Notes: a model not told the origin generated them from the sequence alone. A stretch of 64,000 nucleotides of DNA from Sparassis latifolia (GCA_018466975.1 CM031556.1:2232001-2296000); one strand, 5' to 3'; counted from the first letter of the stretch, positions 46,196-58,346 are shown. Numbers and translations are program-made.

Positions 46196-47014
46196 TGTTA
46201 CAAAGCTCCTCTCTGAGGAACACGCGGACGACTTCCGCCTCTACCTTTACCGATCACGTGACAATGACATCACAGAGCCTAGACTGACCATGTGACAATG
46301 ACGTCACTGACCACATGACCATGATGTCATCATGGTCATCGCCCTTATCTATCCGGCACAGATCTACCTGATCATCTGATGATATGTGCCTTGTGCTCAA
46401 GGCATGTTTACCTCATGTGCGAGATCCAGACCTAGGACGCACTTCCTATCACACACACGACAAAGGCATGTTTGCCTCACCTTTGCCTTACCTTTATGAT
46501 ACAGATACCGAACCTTATGGGCATGACCCTAGACCCTGATACATGCGCTAGATGCACGACGACCTCGCTGCTGCCTTGTCTTTGCAGCACGACCTATTCC
46601 CCATATGGACAGATTGTCTCTCACGCAGAGTCATGACTGACTCAGCATTCTCACGACCGTGGGACAGGTATACGAACCCTGTGCCCTTGTATTGATACCG
46701 ATGGACCAATCGTAGTTCTAGTATTACAGGTAGACAGACGCCTGTACTTGTATATAAGACCAACAGGACAAGCTGGAGTCCCCATCTTGTCCTGGTTACA
46801 CATCAACCAGTTTTACCATCTACATCTGTGCGACAGATCGACCTTGGTCCGCAGACAGCAGCCAAGCGTTCATAAGACTACTCCACTGGGCCGACCTCTG
46901 GTCATCACTATGACTGGAGGTCGGACCCCTCATGATTGACTTGAGCCCTTGCGAAGGCCTAGTCACTGACGACGACGAACCGGATGTATGGTGGCACAAC
47001 TGGCCCCCGTGACA
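46196..47014 (+). repeat. 5' LTR of the non-autonomous element
   Basis: 819 bp, ends TGTTAC/GTGACA. It holds TATATAAG at 46751-46757, a likely promoter. Short open frames in it (71 and 63 codons) recur in the 3' LTR but look non-coding. Confidence 0.92.
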
Positions 47015-47542
47015 TTAGGACAAGATAATTATTTACTGCTCAACCTCCTATGGTTTAGAGCTGATCTGATGACCCTGACTTCGACCAGTTCGCAGACATC
47101 GACTGTGTCCTTTGACCTTGATCTTGTCCCGTAACATTAGGACAAGATCCTTATTCTCTGGCACAACCTCCTATGGTTTAGTGCAGAACTTGACGACCCC
47201 GACCTCGACCGGTTTACAGACAGTGACCATGTCATGATATATTCCTTGACCGACCAAGGCGACGGTTACCTCAGGACAACACTACCCGACCTCGACTTGT
47301 CCATGTTCGCAGACAGCGTAACACTAGGACACCTGTGATAACAGAGATGGAGATACCGTGATTTGACACTCCATTCTCTTGACCTCGACCTTGTCCATTA
47401 ACATTAGGACACCTGTGACGACAGAGATGGAGATACCGCGATTGACACTCCATACTCTCGATATCCAACATTGGAACGACGAAGAAAACCCTTGTCTGGT
47501 CATTCCTAGGTGAGACCAGATTTTCGAAAGACAATTGATTGG

Positions 47543-47628
47543 CACCTTGTCCGAGACGAACTCTCAAGAGTTTACCCTTCATTGGGCGACTCTCAGGGGT
47601 CGAATCCCCTCATGCGAGGAAAGCTACG
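47543..47628 (+). other. tRNA-like sequence with possible A and B boxes
   Basis: ttgtccgagacg resembles an A box. It is followed by an anticodon-arm-like hairpin around ctcaag and, about 50 bases later, by ggggtcgaatcccc, a T-arm with a near-consensus B box. The acceptor stem does not close (3' side catgcgag has no partner), so it is not a functional tRNA as it stands. Confidence 0.35.
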
Positions 47629-49283
47629 ACATGTGTAATAATCAAAGACATGTACGAGCCGCATGTGACTGCGAATTGGAAAGGTTTGGCCACCGTAGAA
47701 TTAGTACTGATTCTATGGACCGTGATGAACTGAGGATGGTGTGCAGCCTTTGACAAAGGACTTAAGTCGCACACTTGATGATCATGGCTGACAACACCGA
47801 GTGCGGCGAGATACCCACGGTGCAGATTGATCCCGGGAACGGCAACCCGTATAAACCGTAGACTCTTAATTGAGTCCGATCTGATGACCATTTGATGATT
47901 GTAATCCCTGAATGGGAGCTCGGACTGAGCAAGTGGACACTCGCTCTCCACTATAAACAAACGATAGATCTTGGCTGAGAACACCCTGCATGGCGAGTTA
48001 CCTGGGGTGCAGAAAGATTGACAACTCGATGCCATTACGAGTTGATGACCATGGAATGTTTGAAGATACCGCGAGTTGACACTTCAAAACCATTCCCTGT
48101 CGAAGAGGCTCTCGACGTTAAAGAAACCGACAATCCGAAGAAGATCCTGATGTAACAAAAGGATCTGAACGATGACCGTCGATCACAGCTCTCGACGATT
48201 AAAAAAAAAACTGAACCTGGATGAACCTTGAATGACATAGTAAAAGGTTCTGACAGAAGACGGATCCTGGCTCTCCGTATAAACCAATGATCTATGCTGA
48301 ACCTAGGCTGAAGGTTTGACGAGGCGACGATTAGCCTGATGATTGAACTTAACAAGAGATTACATCACCGAAGAACGACTTGGAGTTAACAGTACACGAC
48401 ACTCCAATCCCCGATAACGACACCTGATATTAGGAAACCCCTAATGGTCCTTTGTTGACCACCACGATGACGACTCAAGCATGATCAGACAGACATGACT
48501 CATTCGATGATGTCTGGAAGTCCCAGACGGTCCTTTGTTGACCACCACGATGACGACACCCGATGCTAGATGCCTAAATAGGTCTAGCAACCCTCAACGA
48601 TCAGACAGATCTCGATGGGCAAAACTACTATGAACGACAGCCTTCGATATGGCACTTTTGATGACATGTGTGGGGTAGTTCCCCATGGATAGAAAGGATA
48701 CTGGGTCACGGCCGATCCTTGGATTTGATGTAGACTGTTGTCTCATCATCTGGAAGAATAAACTTGACAAACAGATGAAATTCGATATACGACACAGCGA
48801 TGAATAGGGCATCCATGGAATATGGATGGAGGTAGTCGATTTCATTCGACACCAACACACGACAAGACCCGACATGAAATATTCGATGAAGTATCATGCT
48901 AGGCCGGGGTAGTTCAAACCTAGGCCGGGGTACTTTAATGATGAAGACATGAAACTGGACATGAAACGTGAATGGGAGCTATCGCTTACCATTGGATATT
49001 TGATCTGAACCTTTGCTGAGAACACCTAGTAGGGCGAGATACCCGGGGTGCAGAAAGGTTATCGGAAGGACAAACGACCTTGATGAAAGCCGAAAGGCAG
49101 GATTATGGCATTCATGAAATGTGAAGGGAGATAACTGACAAAGTGCGGTATCAACCCAAGATAAGGCCACGATTATCCCGATGATTAGAAACATCGAAGA
49201 CATGAAAACTGAATGAGAGCTATCGCTCACCAGAAGACGATTAACCATGCTGGCATTGATGATGACCAGCCAACCACGATACA

Positions 49284-49445
49284 TGTCCGCAATGACTTAA
49301 AACTAGAAGACGACATTTGTCTGTAACGACTTAAAACTAGACGATACTTGTCCGCAATGACTTGAAACTAGAAGACGATACTTGTCCGCAATGACTTAAA
49401 ACTAGAAGACGATATTTGTCCGCAATGACTCGAAACTAGAAGACC
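49284..49445. repeat. Tandem array, five copies of a 34-bp unit
   Basis: Unit tgtccgcaatgacttaaaac and following tagaagacgata, at 49284, 49319, 49349, 49383 and 49417. The spacing is 30-35 bp. Copies differ at a few positions. Confidence 0.85.
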
Positions 49446-50207
49446 CTTGCTGCCCACCCTCTTTTTCCCTTTACGATTTGTTACCTGTTTTTATCGGTTT
49501 CAGATCCAGGGTATCTGGTTTTTTTGAATGGGAGCTGATAGGGGATAGTAGGCAAGGATGCATATCCGAGCCAAAGGAATGAGCCCGAGTGCCCGGGTGA
49601 TGAGGAACAAGTGGAATCGAGGAGTGACGAGTGGAATCGAGGAACGACAAGAGTAATCGAGGACGAGGAACCCTCCCACAAGGGCAAATTTTTTCCCCCC
49701 CTCCTCCCTTCCACCACACTCTCTTTCCATCTTGCAAATTTTTGAAGACATCGCTACACTATGAGCCCTCCTGATTTTTAGGCCGGGGTAGTAGTAGGGA
49801 AGAATGGGCAACGCGAGTTAACCATTCACTGTGCGAAAGCACAAAGAAACAAGACTAATGAAAGACGACAGGCAACACGAGTTGACCGGTCACTGTGCGA
49901 AAGCACAAAGAAACAAGACTAATGGAAGACGATGAACATAGCTGAATAGCTTATGAGAAGAAGACGAACAGAAGACTTGCAGTTGGAGCGAGCAATCCTA
50001 AAGGGATGCGAGCGACAAGCAAAACGAAGTTTGCGAAGCTGAATTAACACCCAGGTCAATTTTTTCATTTTCCGCCTCTGATTTACCCAGAATCATGTGA
50101 TGACATGACACGATGAACAACGATACATGGAATTTCTCCATTCCATTTCCCGACCGACTTTCTTGACGACTTCAATCCAGGGAATTGAAGACCTGAATGG
50201 GAGCTGA

Positions 50208-51026
50208 TGTTACAAAGCTCCTTTCTGAGGAACACGCGGACGACTTCCGCCTCTACCTTTACCGATCACGTGACAATGACATCACAGAGCCTAGACTGAC
50301 CATGTGACAATGACGTCACTGACCACATGACCATGATGTCATCATGGTCATCGCCCTTATCTATCCGGCACAGATCTACCTGATCATCTGATGATATGTG
50401 CCTTGTGCTCAAGGCATGTTTACCTCATGTGCGAGATCCAGACCTAGGACGCACTTCCTATCACACACACGACAAAGGCATGTTTGCCTCACCTTTGCCT
50501 TACCTTTATGATACAGATACCGAACCTTATGGGCATGACCCTAGACCCTGATACATGCGCTAGATGCACGACGACCTCGCTGCTGCCTTGTCTTTGCAGC
50601 ACGACCTATTCCCCATATGGACAGATTGTCTCTCACGCAGAGTCATGACTGACTCAGCATTCTCACGACCGTGGGACAGGTATACGAACCCTGTGCCCTT
50701 GTATTGATACCGATGGACCAATCGTAGTTCTAGTATTACAGGTAGACAGACGCCTGTACTTGTATATAAGACCAACAGGACAAGCTGGAGTCCCCATCTT
50801 GTCCTGGTTACACATCAACCAGTTTTACCATCTACATCTGTGCGACAGATCGACCTTGGTCCGCAGACAGCAGCCAAGCGTTCATAAGACTACTCCACTG
50901 GGCCGACCTCTGGTCATCACTATGACTGGAGGTCAGACCCCTCATGATTGACTTGAGCCCTTGCGAAGGCCTAGTCACTGACGACGACGAACCGGATGTA
51001 TGGTGGCACAACTGGCCCCCGTGACA
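50208..51026 (+). repeat. 3' LTR of the non-autonomous element
   Basis: 819 bp, same ends and nearly identical to the 5' LTR, with TATATAAG at 50763-50769. It is followed by the ATAGG duplication. Confidence 0.92.
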
Positions 51027-51031
51027 ATAGG

Positions 51032-51299
51032 CATCAAGGAAGTCACAACTCGGTCATCTGTCAATCGGTCATCTATCAACTCAGTCACTTATTACTCGGT
51101 CATTCTCTCTGTCTTATTATAAGACAGTCTTTCCCTCTTACTCACACACACACTCTCACACTTGATTACTACCAGGTAACCAAGCGATTACTACAACGAA
51201 TACACTGAGGAATATTTCCCGACTTTGTTCAAGTCCAGTGACCTCAGGAGGATTTTGTTTTGGTTTGTGTTTTATCCAAGACACCATTCTCGTCTGTCA
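51032..51299 (+). repeat. Right LTR of the gypsy element, second part
   Basis: Resumes with catcaaggaagtcacaactc exactly where the left LTR continues after ATAGG, and ends CGTCTGTCA. Together with 45444-46195 it restores a 1,020-bp LTR. Confidence 0.92.
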
Positions 51300-53654
51300 A
51301 CCCCTAGGATTTTTTCCACGAAGCATGAATATGGCTGATACAGTTATCAACTGCTGAGTTGTACACCAAAACAAAAATTTTAATGTTGTCTGTGGCTACA
51401 GCTCATAACAAAAATTCCAAGTAGACAGAAGTTTTCTAACATGTATCAGCTATTCTCTTCTCCAGTTTCAAGGAGACTGACAAAGAATTGAAGGGACTAT
51501 CCTCAAACCAAGGGTGTATAGCTGAGGGTTACACCCTGGAAAGGAACACAAGCTCCTGCAACATCACAGACAATTCAGATAAAATCCATGGGGGAGATTT
51601 TGTACATTTGAAGCTACTGAACAAGATAAGACTAAAATTTAGAGAAATGAAGAGGTGTAACATCCTCTGAACCCATGACAAAAGTGTATAATTTAGTGAT
51701 CATGTATAACTCAGCTGTCAATAACTGTATCACCCACCCACCCATAGACATTAATGTAAATTTCAGTACAAAGACATGAGCTGAGCCTGTGAAACTACAG
51801 CTTTCTCTCTTTCTTTCCATTCACTGTACTGCCAGCCTTACTGGTTCCTGCCGTATCACCTGGTGTCTGCTTACACTTTGTCCTCACACAAGTATATACT
51901 GAATGTGGCCGTTGCCTTTATTATTGTGATCCAAATATAGACATTTTCACTCAATCTCGGCAACCAAGTATGTGCTTACTAAGTTCAGTGTCAATGTACG
52001 TGCATTGTCCAAGTCTTTAATATTGCTGTGCTTCTCCTTGGTGTGAGCAGAAATGTTGTAAGACCAAAAGATGTGTGTGAGATTGTACCACCTGGCACGG
52101 TACAGCTCAGTTGGCTCAAAGCAAGATCAAAGACAATGATATTGACTTTTTTGGGCACACAGTGGTGTCAATCAGGGAGAGTAACACATTTTTCAAAGAA
52201 TACAGACATTTTTTCAGATGTGCCTGAATCTGCCATGACCACCCCTCCCCCTTAGGCATTGTGTCAGATCTGGCTGGCGTCACTACCTCTTGCAATAATA
52301 GCAGGTATTGTCTTCACGAGCCGTGTGTGTTACAACGCGTACATCATGCAATGTCAGGATGCCAATTGCAATAGTCAGTTTGAGTTAAGCTCAGACTCAA
52401 CAGCACCAAAGACCGGGAGATGCATGAATCGAACCAGCCCTAGAAACTGTACACAATTGTTCACCTCTCGCCATACCAGCTCGGCAAAGGCACGTAATTG
52501 CCGTACCACCGGACAAGAATGAACAAAGCGGAACCTCAGTCCTGACGTCCTTGTGGCCGAGCGATGACAAAAGTAGGCCAGACGGTACGAGAATGCACAT
52601 CATGGACGATCAACAACCGGCGAACATATCCGAGAATACCGCGGTCAATAATAATGCAGATGATCGCTGGGAGAGGAAGAATGAACATAGTAGGCAGGAC
52701 GCTCCTGAGTGCTCGGTGCAGTGTGTGCAATCCGCAAGAAGGTCGTCACGGGCCTGATGGTTGCGGCGGAATCTCGCAGCAGACGAGGAAACAAAGAGGA
52801 AACAAGTCGATGCATGACCGGATAAAGCGACCCTTGAAGTTGGAGGTGTAGAGAGATCGACAGAAGGGGGATTGGTGGTCGAGCATATCAAATCACAGTG
52901 CGATTGATCCTAGAACGGGCGAGAGGTGGTGAGACTGATCCCAAAAGGCGTAGAGATACGGAGAGGGGTCAAGTTTTCGACAAGGAATATGCTGGAGATG
53001 GAAGAAGTGCTCGGGAGCCAAAATATCGTATTTGCATCCGCGAAGGTACAGATATGGGCGCCGGGAAGCTGCGGAGATCAGGCCTGAGATCTTTTTTGCG
53101 CTCAGCCACAGGCCCACAGTCACAATTCTGCAGGTATCTACCTGCGCCCGAGTCTAGCTCTTCATTATGAGTGCGGCTCGGAACTAGCTTGTAGTAATGC
53201 ACTCGGCCCCTCCTTGTCTTCGTTTGGCCTTCATTTTTCAGGCTCTCGCTACGGCAAAGGCCACATAAAAATTACGATCATTCTGCACTCCCACCGTTTC
53301 CAGCACGCCCGCTTTTCTGCGATTTTTTGTCTCTTTCCACGCCATCGATTGTCATAGGGAGTTGATGTGTACCGGACAAAGTATTCTGCGTCCAGTCCAC
53401 ACGTGAGATACCTGCCAACTTCCAGATCCCTGTCTTCTTTCTTGCGGTATAAAGCATGGACGACAATCGCACCGAGGCCTCGTGCTCCGGGGCTCAGACT
53501 TCCAGTGTGTGCCTCGTACATCCTGTTCTTTCCCCACTTCATGGCATCATTCAGCTCAACAGACCGTCTTCCATCACTTCCAACCATTCAGCAGTGGAAC
53601 CCGCAACAAGTCACCACACCGTGAGTTAGTTAACCTTGACCACCGTCCCACGAG
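51300..53654. other. AT-rich flank and promoter region of IES1
   Basis: The first kilobase is AT-rich with no gene (for example runs of caaaacaaaaattttaatg), perhaps old repeat sequence. From about 52300 the composition is closer to the gene arms, but no conserved exon was found. A frame from 53541 (MASFSSTDRLPSL) ends at a gtgagt donor just before the IES1 start. It may be a leader exon, but it does not join IES1 in frame. Confidence 0.4.
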
Positions 53655-55485
53655 ATGGCTGCTCATCTCGAGGACAGTCCTCAGTATCTCGGTCGTAAGA
53701 CCTTACCCATCAAGCGCGGCGACGCAGAGCCCCTCACTCGCGAGGACCTCCAATATGACCTTCTCTACTACATCTTCGCCGACCGCACTGTCGCCTTCGT
53801 TGACTACTTAGCGCCCGGGCAGCCTCTTGTTAATTTTTGTGACCTCTATGTGAACGCCCTTTACAACTCAAGCAAGTGCTCAAAAGTCCTTAAAGACAAG
53901 ATGGTCGAAACGCCGGCCTTTGCTATCGAGTTCGCAAAAATTGCCCTGCTGACCAACGTGGGCAGAATCAACACCACCATGGCATGTACGTGACACATTT
54001 CGAATACTGAACTCTCAGATTCAATCCCAATGCTGGTTATAACCAGTCTTTCCGGAGATGAAGACCGCCTTGCGAAGCTACCATCCCGTGCCTTCTCTAC
54101 AGAAGACGGACGGTAACTTACAGGATGCCCCTCGTATCAAAAATTGTCTGAAGGCCGCGTTGCTCCCGTTTGAGTTCAAGGTCCCCCCTCCTTCTTCTCC
54201 TGCAGAGATACTGGATAAGGCGGTGAGCGCTCACGGCCATTTTTCTTGCACTCTTTTGACGGCTTCTTCGAAGAGAGCTGGTCAAATCCCTCCTACCAGT
54301 GTGGTCAATCTGATCTTTGTCCTGTCGAACTCGAACCATGCACAGGTTAGTGTGCTGCAGGCACCATGGCGTATTACAACTCATGTTTGTTTTTTTACTA
54401 AGACCGTGGCGAACGCTCATTTCGATGCACCTATCGAGTTTCTCGACCTCTTTCTACCCGTCAACTTGTCATCTGCCTCCCGCGCCAATGCCTTCCTGTG
54501 GCTGATGTTCTACTACCTGCAAGGGCCCGGCAAGCCAAACCCGTTTGACGACGATTATTCCCGTGTGAATCCTGGCAAGGCCCCTCGCATGCAAAACCTC
54601 ACCCGAGAGCAAATGGCACAAGAGAATGTCGACCCCGTGGAGGAGGTCGAGTGGGGAAAGCGGATGAGTGCACACAGGAGCAAATTCTTGAAGGAACTGG
54701 TGGACGAGATGGAGATGGAGAAGAGGCGTAAAGATAACCCCTTGCCCCCCCCTCCTCCCCCGACGGCATCAACGTCGACGTTTTCAGGTCAGTTCCATTT
54801 CGGCAGTATGATATCCGTTCTAGAACTCACCGAAGAATCAATTGTCCGCATTAGCTCACGACCTGGCCGCGATTCGACGGCCCCGAGCGCAACGTCACCC
54901 TCCATCTGACGGCAGCCGAGGATCGTCCCTCTCTCGAGATTATCCTGTGCATGCCCATACGTTGCATGCGCCCACTCCTCGGCCTCCTCGTATGCCAACG
55001 TCACGAAGTGAGTTTCTTGTTCGCTTCTGCCACGTGAACAAGCAGCCTCACTCTGGCCATCATTAGACGCTACTCCTGGTGACGGCCAACCTCAAGAGCG
55101 CACGATGCTAGAACGTGGGTTGTCCACTGTGATTTGATAAGATACTTCGGCTTATCCTCTCTGATTCATAGACGCTTGGCATGTCGTGACATCAACCGAC
55201 CCCTTGGAAGATTCCGACGAGGAAGCAGACGACCATGTGCGACTTGACTACAGTACGTGTACTTCCCCTTATCGTCATGACCTTGCCAAAATAACGCACC
55301 AATCTTTTGACTAATGATCGGCGCTGCTCTTTGCAGATCGTAGACTACGCGTCTTGTCGCGCTTGAGAGGGAAGGAACCCACCCCTCCGCCCCCGGGATT
55401 CGATCCGGCTCCAGGCGGCAGCGCCGATGGTGGGCCATCGGACGCGGGCACGGGGCGATTGCAGCAGGTGCAGTCGTGGCGATGA
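53655..55485 (+). CDS. IES1: INO80 chromatin-remodelling complex subunit Ies1
   Basis: Known role: a fungal-specific subunit of the INO80 nucleosome-remodelling complex in the nucleus. Seen: RKTLPIKRGDAEPLTREDLQ, NFCDLYVNALYNSSKCSKVL, FAKIALLTNVGRINTTMA; a 68-nt intron; then FFPEMKTALRSYHPVPSLQK, DGNLQDAPRIKNCLKAALLP, IPPTSVVNLIFVLSNSNHAQ; an intron; DAPIEFLDLFLPVNLSSASR, ANAFLWLMFYYLQGPGKPNP and ENVDPVEEVEWGKRMSAHRS. This order and wording are characteristic of Ies1. The C-terminal part is split by several introns, is Pro/Arg-rich, and ends RLRVLSRLRGKEPTPPPPGF to QVQSW and the TGA. The start at 53655 gives a short N-terminus before the conserved part. Confidence 0.88.
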
Positions 55486-56364
55486 TCTTTATTACTTCCG
55501 TGAGCGTCTGGGCATGTGGTTTCCTTCGTGAGTGTTCTGCGCCACGCACTCCTTGTGTGGGCTGACGGAATTTGCTAGAATATCGCGGTCTTTCCTGGTC
55601 AGTGCGCATCTGTAGATTGTCTTCTCCGAGTTTTCCGCACTATTTATGTCTTGCTAAAAGGTTACGTATTGTTAATCGCCTGAAATATATATGCTCCGGT
55701 ATATAATTCTCTTGTCGGCGCCGCCTACACGTTCTGCAGCCAGAACCATGCTGATCTCCAGAGTGCACTCATCCTGACGACACACGTCCAGGTAGGTAGG
55801 TAGGTATGTATATTTACCGGAGATGCGCCAACGCGGCAATGCGGTCTTACGAAAAGAAGAACCTCACACGCAGGGTGTAGGCGGATGGCACGAATATATA
55901 TGTTTGTCTAGACGATCGACGATCGCTCTATAGCGCACAACGACTAGAGAATACAGGTCTGTGATATGGGGGCGCAGCCCTTCCATTCGGTGGTACTGGG
56001 CGATAGATATATATAGTGTCAAAAGAATGTGGGCAGGGAGTCCGACGCCAGGAAAGATCGGTGCAAGAGGCACAGCCTATTGGACAGACGAACGAAACAA
56101 GAGGCAGCCATGAAGCAGGGAGGATAGACCAACCGCTCTCCTGCTCCGCATGCCACACCGAACAGGAATTACAAGCGCCGTACACACCGCCAGGAAAGCA
56201 AGTTCCCAGCCGGAGGCCAAATGGAGTGTGCAGAGGTGATGAGATATAAAGAGAATCAACCCAATTCGAATTTTGATGTAGTGAGAATCCATGCCAATGT
56301 CCAGAGTGAAGCGCAAGCCAAAATAAACGGAGGAAATGCGACGTGTCTCCAAAAACAGGTGATT
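55486..56364. other. Intergenic region
   Basis: No gene supported. A short GTAG repeat (aggtaggtaggtaggtatgt) lies near 55790-55810. Confidence 0.45.
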
Positions 56365-57636
56365 TCAGAATGCCCCCGGTAAGTCGAGGACAGGGTGGGA
56401 GAATCCCTTTCGCTCTCGCCGAGGGAGCTCCGGCGGAGCGCTGCGTCTCCTGACCTTCCGCTCCTCTTCGTCCTCGCCTGCCGCAGTCTCGCGAGTTGAC
56501 TCGGGCAGCATCGTACGGCGCCGCAGCCGCGTCAACATGTTACGGGCAGTGTTCTGGCGGGAACTCTCCTCCCACGCCTGGAGATTGGACTCGGTGAACT
56601 GGCTGGGGGAGACGGAGGACGTGCGCGGGACCACAGTGGTGACGATCTGAAGCTTTGGTGCCGGTGCAAGGGTGGGGGATGTAGGGGGAAGATATAGGGC
56701 GGGTTCGCGAATTACTATTTTCGGAAGGTCTGGCAACGACCTGACCGGGAATTGCAGACGGCCCACACCAGGGGGAGGAGTCGGCCGAGACTTCGACAGG
56801 GAAATGTTTGCATCATCGCGCAACTGCGCTGCAGGGATGCGCCTAGCTGACTGTAAAAATGCAGGCAACCGCGCGGACTGCAAGCCTGCTGCGGGTGCGG
56901 CGAAATTGCCCTGCGAAGCCAGGCGCGCGGTGATCTGATCAAGCGATGGAAGCTGCTTCTTTGTACGCAGCAATGGCGCTGATCTGAGCGACGGCGTTGA
57001 GACGGGGTGTCCGTGAATACGGAAGTCAACCTGCTCGACCCAAGGCTTACGCTCCATGGTTTCTTCGAGCGCTAACATCTCGAAGACTTCGCCTGGGGAC
57101 GTTAAACCTGGAGAGGGCAGGCTATAGTGGAAGATAGCCGGGGACTCCGGAGGAGTCTTGGGTGTCAGAGTAGCCGTCGGCGAGGGCGGGGCCTGCACCT
57201 TCGAGAGGAACAGAGCACGGCGTTCAGCTAGCGGATAAGTATGTTACTAATGTACCCTGAGTAAGTTACGGAAGGGCGAAACCATACCCTGCTTGCTCTT
57301 GTGCACCTTGATGGCAATCTCTTTGCGGAGATCGACATCCCTCTTGCTTCCGATAGCAATGTTGCGTTCTCTGGAAGCCCTCATCATCGCCTCAAAGCGA
57401 TCCCTCTCCAAACCCTGGCCCTTGACAGGAGAATCTGCAGGGCGAAGGGGGGATAACTGTCGTGGCGAGAATAGAGGCGGTGGGGATAGTAAGGTAGCCC
57501 GGAAGCTGGAGTCATCCTCTTCGTGAGGAAAGCACTGGCCTTTGGGAGAGAACGGAGAAAACGGCTCTGAGCGACATTCCTCGGGGGAGGCAAGCGAGAT
57601 GGATATTTCAGGGACAGGAGAAATGGAGAGAGGCAT
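56365..57636 (-). CDS. Conserved-looking disordered protein of unknown function
   Basis: Not recognised. Two exons: MPLSISPVPEISISLASPEE through RFEAMMRASRERNIAIGSKR and DVDLRKEIAIKVHKSKQ, then a donor gtatgg. The second exon opens with ERRALFLSKVQAPPSPTATL and runs to HPVLDLPGAF. It is rich in Pro, Ser and Arg, with many SP motifs and a charged helix around the exon junction (DLRKEIAIKVHKSKQ...ERRALFLSK), so it is probably a largely disordered, phosphorylated protein. No membrane segment, signal peptide or catalytic motif. The long open second exon (about 277 codons) and codon use like its neighbours argue that it is real. About 400 residues. Nuclear or cytoplasmic location is a guess. Confidence 0.65.
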
Positions 57637-58346
57637 GGCTAAGACAATTACAGGAACTAGGGAGAAGTGAAATGAGGTGATTAGAGGAGACGGTGACCAG
57701 CACCGGAGCGATTGCGGAGAGGGAGTTCGCGCAAAAAAGCCCAAGAGAAGAGTAAAGTACTAAGGAAAGAAGGAGAAAAGGCAGGAGACCGACGGCAGAT
57801 GAGATGGAGAGGCAGATCAAGAGTTATCCCACCGTGGACAGCGGCAGGTCACCACCATCACCGTGACGCGTGTCTCACCGCCACCCGTGCCCTGTGTTGC
57901 AACCACCACCTTTCTCCTAACCTCGTCTCGATTCCAACATACACTCGTCTTTCGTGCGACGTCCACTAGCTCTGCCATGTCGTTCTGTAGAAACATCTCC
58001 GCAACTCCTCCCGCTCCACACTGAAACCCAAACATACAAGGGCACCCGCAACAAGCGACGTAACAACACATCAATCAGCCAATATGTATCAGTATCCTTG
58101 ACTTTGATTTCTTGTACGTGTCATCTTGCCTGAAAATACGTGTATATGGACCTTCTTGTCTGGATCATTCCCCTTGACAATGGCCTGCTATAAATGTATG
58201 GCGCGAAGCCTTGGTACAACGTTATCCGTACCAAGACCAGACGCACCTTGTATTCGCACAAAATCAAGCTTACAACCATTCTACAACTGCGAGCATCATC
58301 ACATGACGCTATCATTTTCTGCCTCTCGTCTTGCTCTCGTCTATGA
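57637..58346. other. Intergenic region
   Basis: No gene supported. The part next to 57637 is purine-rich on the plus strand, i.e. pyrimidine-rich on the coding strand, as expected of the leader of the preceding minus-strand gene. Confidence 0.45.

Larger units (their letters stand above)
47015..50207. repeat. Non-coding internal region built from degenerate repeat modules
   Basis: Repeated units visible by eye: cattaggacaagat...cctatggttta (47013 and 47131); cctgtgayracagagatgg and following bases (47330 and 47412); a unit with gctgagaacacc and ggcgagatacc (47788, 47974, 49009); ggtcctttgttgaccaccac (48446, 48528); aggccggggta (48901, 48921, 49781); and a 34-bp tandem array at 49284-49445. 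The purine motif aatgggagct occurs at 47911, 48971, 49527 and 50196. Confidence 0.75.
46196..51026 (+). mobile_element. Non-autonomous LTR retrotransposon (LARD-like), young insertion
   Basis: Two 819-bp direct repeats (46196-47014 and 50208-51026) begin TGTTAC and end GTGACA. The element is flanked by a perfect 5-bp duplication, ATAGG (46191-46195 and 51027-51031). The internal 3.19 kb contains no reading frame with Gag, protease, RT or integrase text, so it must be mobilised by proteins of another element. Only two differences between the LTRs were noticed (ctcctct/ctccttt near the start and ggtcgga/ggtcaga near the end), suggesting a recent jump. The sequence before the 3' LTR, gaatgggagctga, is a modest purine tract. 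No TGG-type primer site follows the 5' LTR. Orientation is taken from the TATA box and the purine tract. Confidence 0.9.
32631..51299 (+). mobile_element. Large Ty3/gypsy LTR retrotransposon, degenerate, carrying two later insertions
   Basis: Seen: direct repeats begin TGACAGA and end TCTGTCA, a perfect 7-bp terminal inverted repeat. The left LTR is 32631-34296, the right LTR 45444-46195 plus 51032-51299. After removing a solo LTR from the left copy and a 4.8-kb element from the right copy, both are 1,020 bp. Between them lie a candidate primer-binding site, Gag with a CCHC knuckle, a DTGS protease, a long linker, RT, RNase H, integrase, an extra ORF and a purine-rich tract. RT before integrase places it in Ty3/gypsy. 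Four in-frame stops and at least three frameshifts disable Gag-Pol. Target duplication is not exact: AACTC on the left, ACCCC on the right. Without the insertions it is about 13.2 kb, large for the family. Confidence 0.93.

Noticed and set aside
46548..46939. Short ORFs of 71 and 63 codons in the 5' LTR, repeated in the 3' LTR
   Set aside because: They are duplicated only because the LTR is duplicated, and their text is unlike any protein family.
49284..49445. CRISPR-like regular repeats
   Set aside because: The copies are directly adjacent with no unique spacers, in a eukaryotic retroelement; a simple tandem array.
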